From Candidatus Omnitrophota bacterium (GTDB taxonomy: Bacteria; Omnitrophota; Gorgyraeia; 2-01-FULL-45-10): a stretch of 24,112 nt of DNA. Each line of letters starts with the position of its first letter. The first letter of the stretch is position 1. A program made the position numbers and the translations under genes. Shown in pieces: positions 23,083 to 24,112 of this stretch. The stretch lies in contig JAUYPN010000030.1 in the NCBI GenBank assembly GCA_030695725.1, positions 1 to 24,112 on the forward strand, read 5' to 3'. The notes under the pieces are model-generated. The model saw nothing but the letters and a program-made list of their open reading frames with translations. It was not told the DNA's origin and did no database searches.

Positions 23083-23548
23083 GATAAAGAGAATTCTTTT
23101 TGTCTGTACCGGTAATAGCTGCAGGTCTATAATGGCGGAAGGCCTCATGAAAGACGCCCTTAAGGGGCTCGGCAAAGTTGACATGAAGGTAAGTTCCGCG
23201 GGAATGAGCGCCATAGACGGGTTTCGTCCGACGCCCGAAACGATAGAGGTCATGAAGCGCGAAGGAGTGGACGTCTCTGGACTTCAGTCTAAGCACCTTA
23301 CGGATGAAATGATAAAAAACGCCGATCTGATACTCGTTATGACGGCCCATCATATGGATGACATAATAAAGCGCGTTCCCCTGGCGGCTTCCAAGACGCA
23401 TATACTGAAACAGTATGGGCGCCGCGGCGATTCGCGTACCTGCGAGGAGCTGGATATATCCGACCCCATAGGTAAACCTATGGAGGTCTATGAATATACT
23501 CTCGGTGAAATAAAGAGAGAGGTCAATAGGATTGCGCAGGATCTATAA
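23075..23548 (+). CDS. Low-molecular-weight phosphatase, YwlE-like
   Basis: A 157-residue phosphatase with the P-loop CTGNSCRS (Cys11 to Ser18, Cys-x5-Arg) and the general-acid Asp130 in SDPIGKPMEVY. DLILVMTAHHMDDII is typical of the family. Bacillus YwlE, a protein-arginine phosphatase, has CTGNTCRS; here Ser replaces that Thr, a conservative change. Position next to Sua5 and RpiB matches YwlE too, so an arginine phosphatase is plausible, with protein-tyrosine phosphatase as the alternative. It overlaps the previous gene by 8 nt. Confidence 0.88.
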   Translation: MDKIKRILFVCTGNSCRSIMAEGLMKDALKGLGKVDMKVSSAGMSAIDGFRPTPETIEVMKREGVDVSGLQSKHLTDEMIKNADLILVMTAHHMDDIIKRVPLAASKTHILKQYGRRGDSRTCEELDISDPIGKPMEVYEYTLGEIKREVNRIAQDL

Positions 23549-23567
23549 TAATAAGGAGAGCGTTTAA

Positions 23568-24068
23568 GTGAAGATAGCGATAGGCAGCGATCACGGCGGA
23601 TACGAGCTCAAAAAGAAACTCATAGAGTACCTCAAAGAAGAAAAATATAACGTGGACGATATGGGGACGCACTCCAAAGAATCCTGCGACTACCCGCTTA
23701 TCGGATTTGATGTGGCCAAGGCCGTAGGAAGCGGCCGGGCCGACAGAGGTGTGCTGATATGTAAGACCGGCGTGGGTATGGCCATCATAGCGAATAAAGT
23801 TCACGGGGTCCGAGCCGCGGCATGTTATGATAAAAAGATGGCAAAGTCCGCGAGAGAGCATAATAACTGCAATGTCATAGTCCTCGCCGCCGATTATTCC
23901 GACTACAAACAGGCTCTCGATATGCTCAAAATATGGCTCACTACAGAACCGCTGGGCGACCGTCATGAGAGACGGGTGAAGCAGATAAAAGATATCGAAT
24001 CGACCCTTCGACAGGCTCAGGGTCGTCCTGAGCAAAGTCGAAGGACGAAATTGAAAGGAAAGAAGTAA
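23568..24068 (+). CDS. rpiB: Ribose-5-phosphate isomerase B with a repeat-encoded tail
   Basis: A 166-residue sugar-phosphate isomerase interconverting ribose-5-phosphate and ribulose-5-phosphate. GSDHGGYELK opens the protein. The catalytic Cys65 lies in GVLICKTGVGMAI, where most relatives have C-G-T-G-I-G, so Lys66 replaces Gly. AREHNNCNVIVLAA and the RHERRVKQI tail are typical. Native sequence seems to end near residue 144; the last 22 residues are mostly encoded by a palindromic repeat (24005-24044). The start is GTG 23568 with AAGGAGAG nine bases upstream. The TAA overlaps the glyA ATG. Confidence 0.94.
   Translation: MKIAIGSDHGGYELKKKLIEYLKEEKYNVDDMGTHSKESCDYPLIGFDVAKAVGSGRADRGVLICKTGVGMAIIANKVHGVRAAACYDKKMAKSAREHNNCNVIVLAADYSDYKQALDMLKIWLTTEPLGDRHERRVKQIKDIESTLRQAQGRPEQSRRTKLKGKK
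24005..24044. repeat. REP-like palindrome, copy 3, in the rpiB 3' end
   Basis: The left arm CCTTCGACAGGCTCAGG (24005-24021) and right arm CCTGAGCAAAGTCGAAGG (24027-24044) flank a 5-nt loop. The left arm differs by one base from copies 1 and 2. It is translated as TLRQAQGRPEQSRRT, a different frame from the rnfD copy. I see no clean flanking direct repeat. Confidence 0.85.
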
Positions 24069-24112
24069 TGAGTTTCTTAAAAAAAGAGGACAGAGAAATA
24101 TATAACGCTATT
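24068..24112 (+). CDS. glyA: Serine hydroxymethyltransferase, N-terminal fragment
   Basis: Only 15 codons are in the window (MSFLKKEDREIYNAI), running off the right edge. They match the usual opening of bacterial GlyA (M-x-FLK-x-D-x-EI-x2-AI). The rpiB-glyA order is a known conserved pair. The ATG overlaps the rpiB stop by one base (TAATG). The enzyme makes glycine and methylene-tetrahydrofolate, feeding both PurD (glycine) and, after oxidation, PurN (formyl-folate). Confidence 0.82.
   Translation, partial: MSFLKKEDREIYNAI

Overview
The window looks like a chromosomal segment of an uncultured anaerobic bacterium. The combination of a V-type ATPase, an Rnf complex in C-D-G-E-A-B order, tightly packed genes, and short palindromic repeats that intrude into coding sequence is what I would expect from Omnitrophota (OP3) or a neighbouring PVC-type lineage. 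That taxonomic guess is an inference and rests on no marker gene.

Bases 1-13443 form one dense rightward run with 1-4 nt overlaps at most junctions. It holds a V-type ATPase (subunits I, K, F, E, A, B, D), a universal stress protein, the complete Rnf ferredoxin:NAD+ oxidoreductase (rnfCDGEAB), a thioredoxin, purN, enolase and an ftsB/divIC-type divisome gene. Rnf and the ATPase probably share one ion gradient, with ferredoxin oxidation pumping ions and the V-type enzyme making or spending ATP. No subunit C gene lies between K and A.

Bases 13461-14223 carry the most striking object: an initiator tRNA(fMet) gene with its own strong promoter, interrupted in the anticodon loop by a 647-nt group I intron of the IC3 / Azoarcus type. 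The intron encodes a 141-aa PD-(D/E)XK nuclease resembling the I-Ssp6803I type of homing endonuclease. The nuclease ORF sits entirely in the P1 loop. Its start codon is 4 nt into the intron, and its stop codon forms part of P2.

Bases 14224-14715 hold palindromic repeats, a promoter, an intrinsic terminator and a 41-aa cysteine-rich protein. Bases 14716-17359 (minus strand) hold a polyamine operon: homospermidine synthase followed by an ornithine decarboxylase, which together make homospermidine from ornithine through putrescine.

Bases 17380-17664 are an unusual control region. A 17-bp perfect inverted repeat brackets a divergent promoter pair and a 52-aa conserved-looking small gene. The two -35 boxes are the two halves of one palindrome. 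The geometry would let inversion swing the homospermidine-synthase promoter onto purB.

Bases 17672-24112 are a rightward purine and housekeeping run: purB, purC, purM, purD, purE, a Sua5/TsaC tRNA-modification enzyme, a YwlE-like low-molecular-weight phosphatase, rpiB and the start of glyA. The last four follow the order known from the Bacillus ywlC-ywlE-ywlF-glyA region.

A REP-like palindrome (CCTTCGRCAGGCTCAGG and its complement) occurs three times: between ntpI and ntpK, in frame inside rnfD with a 5-bp direct repeat at its edges, and at the 3' end of rpiB, where it is translated in a different frame.
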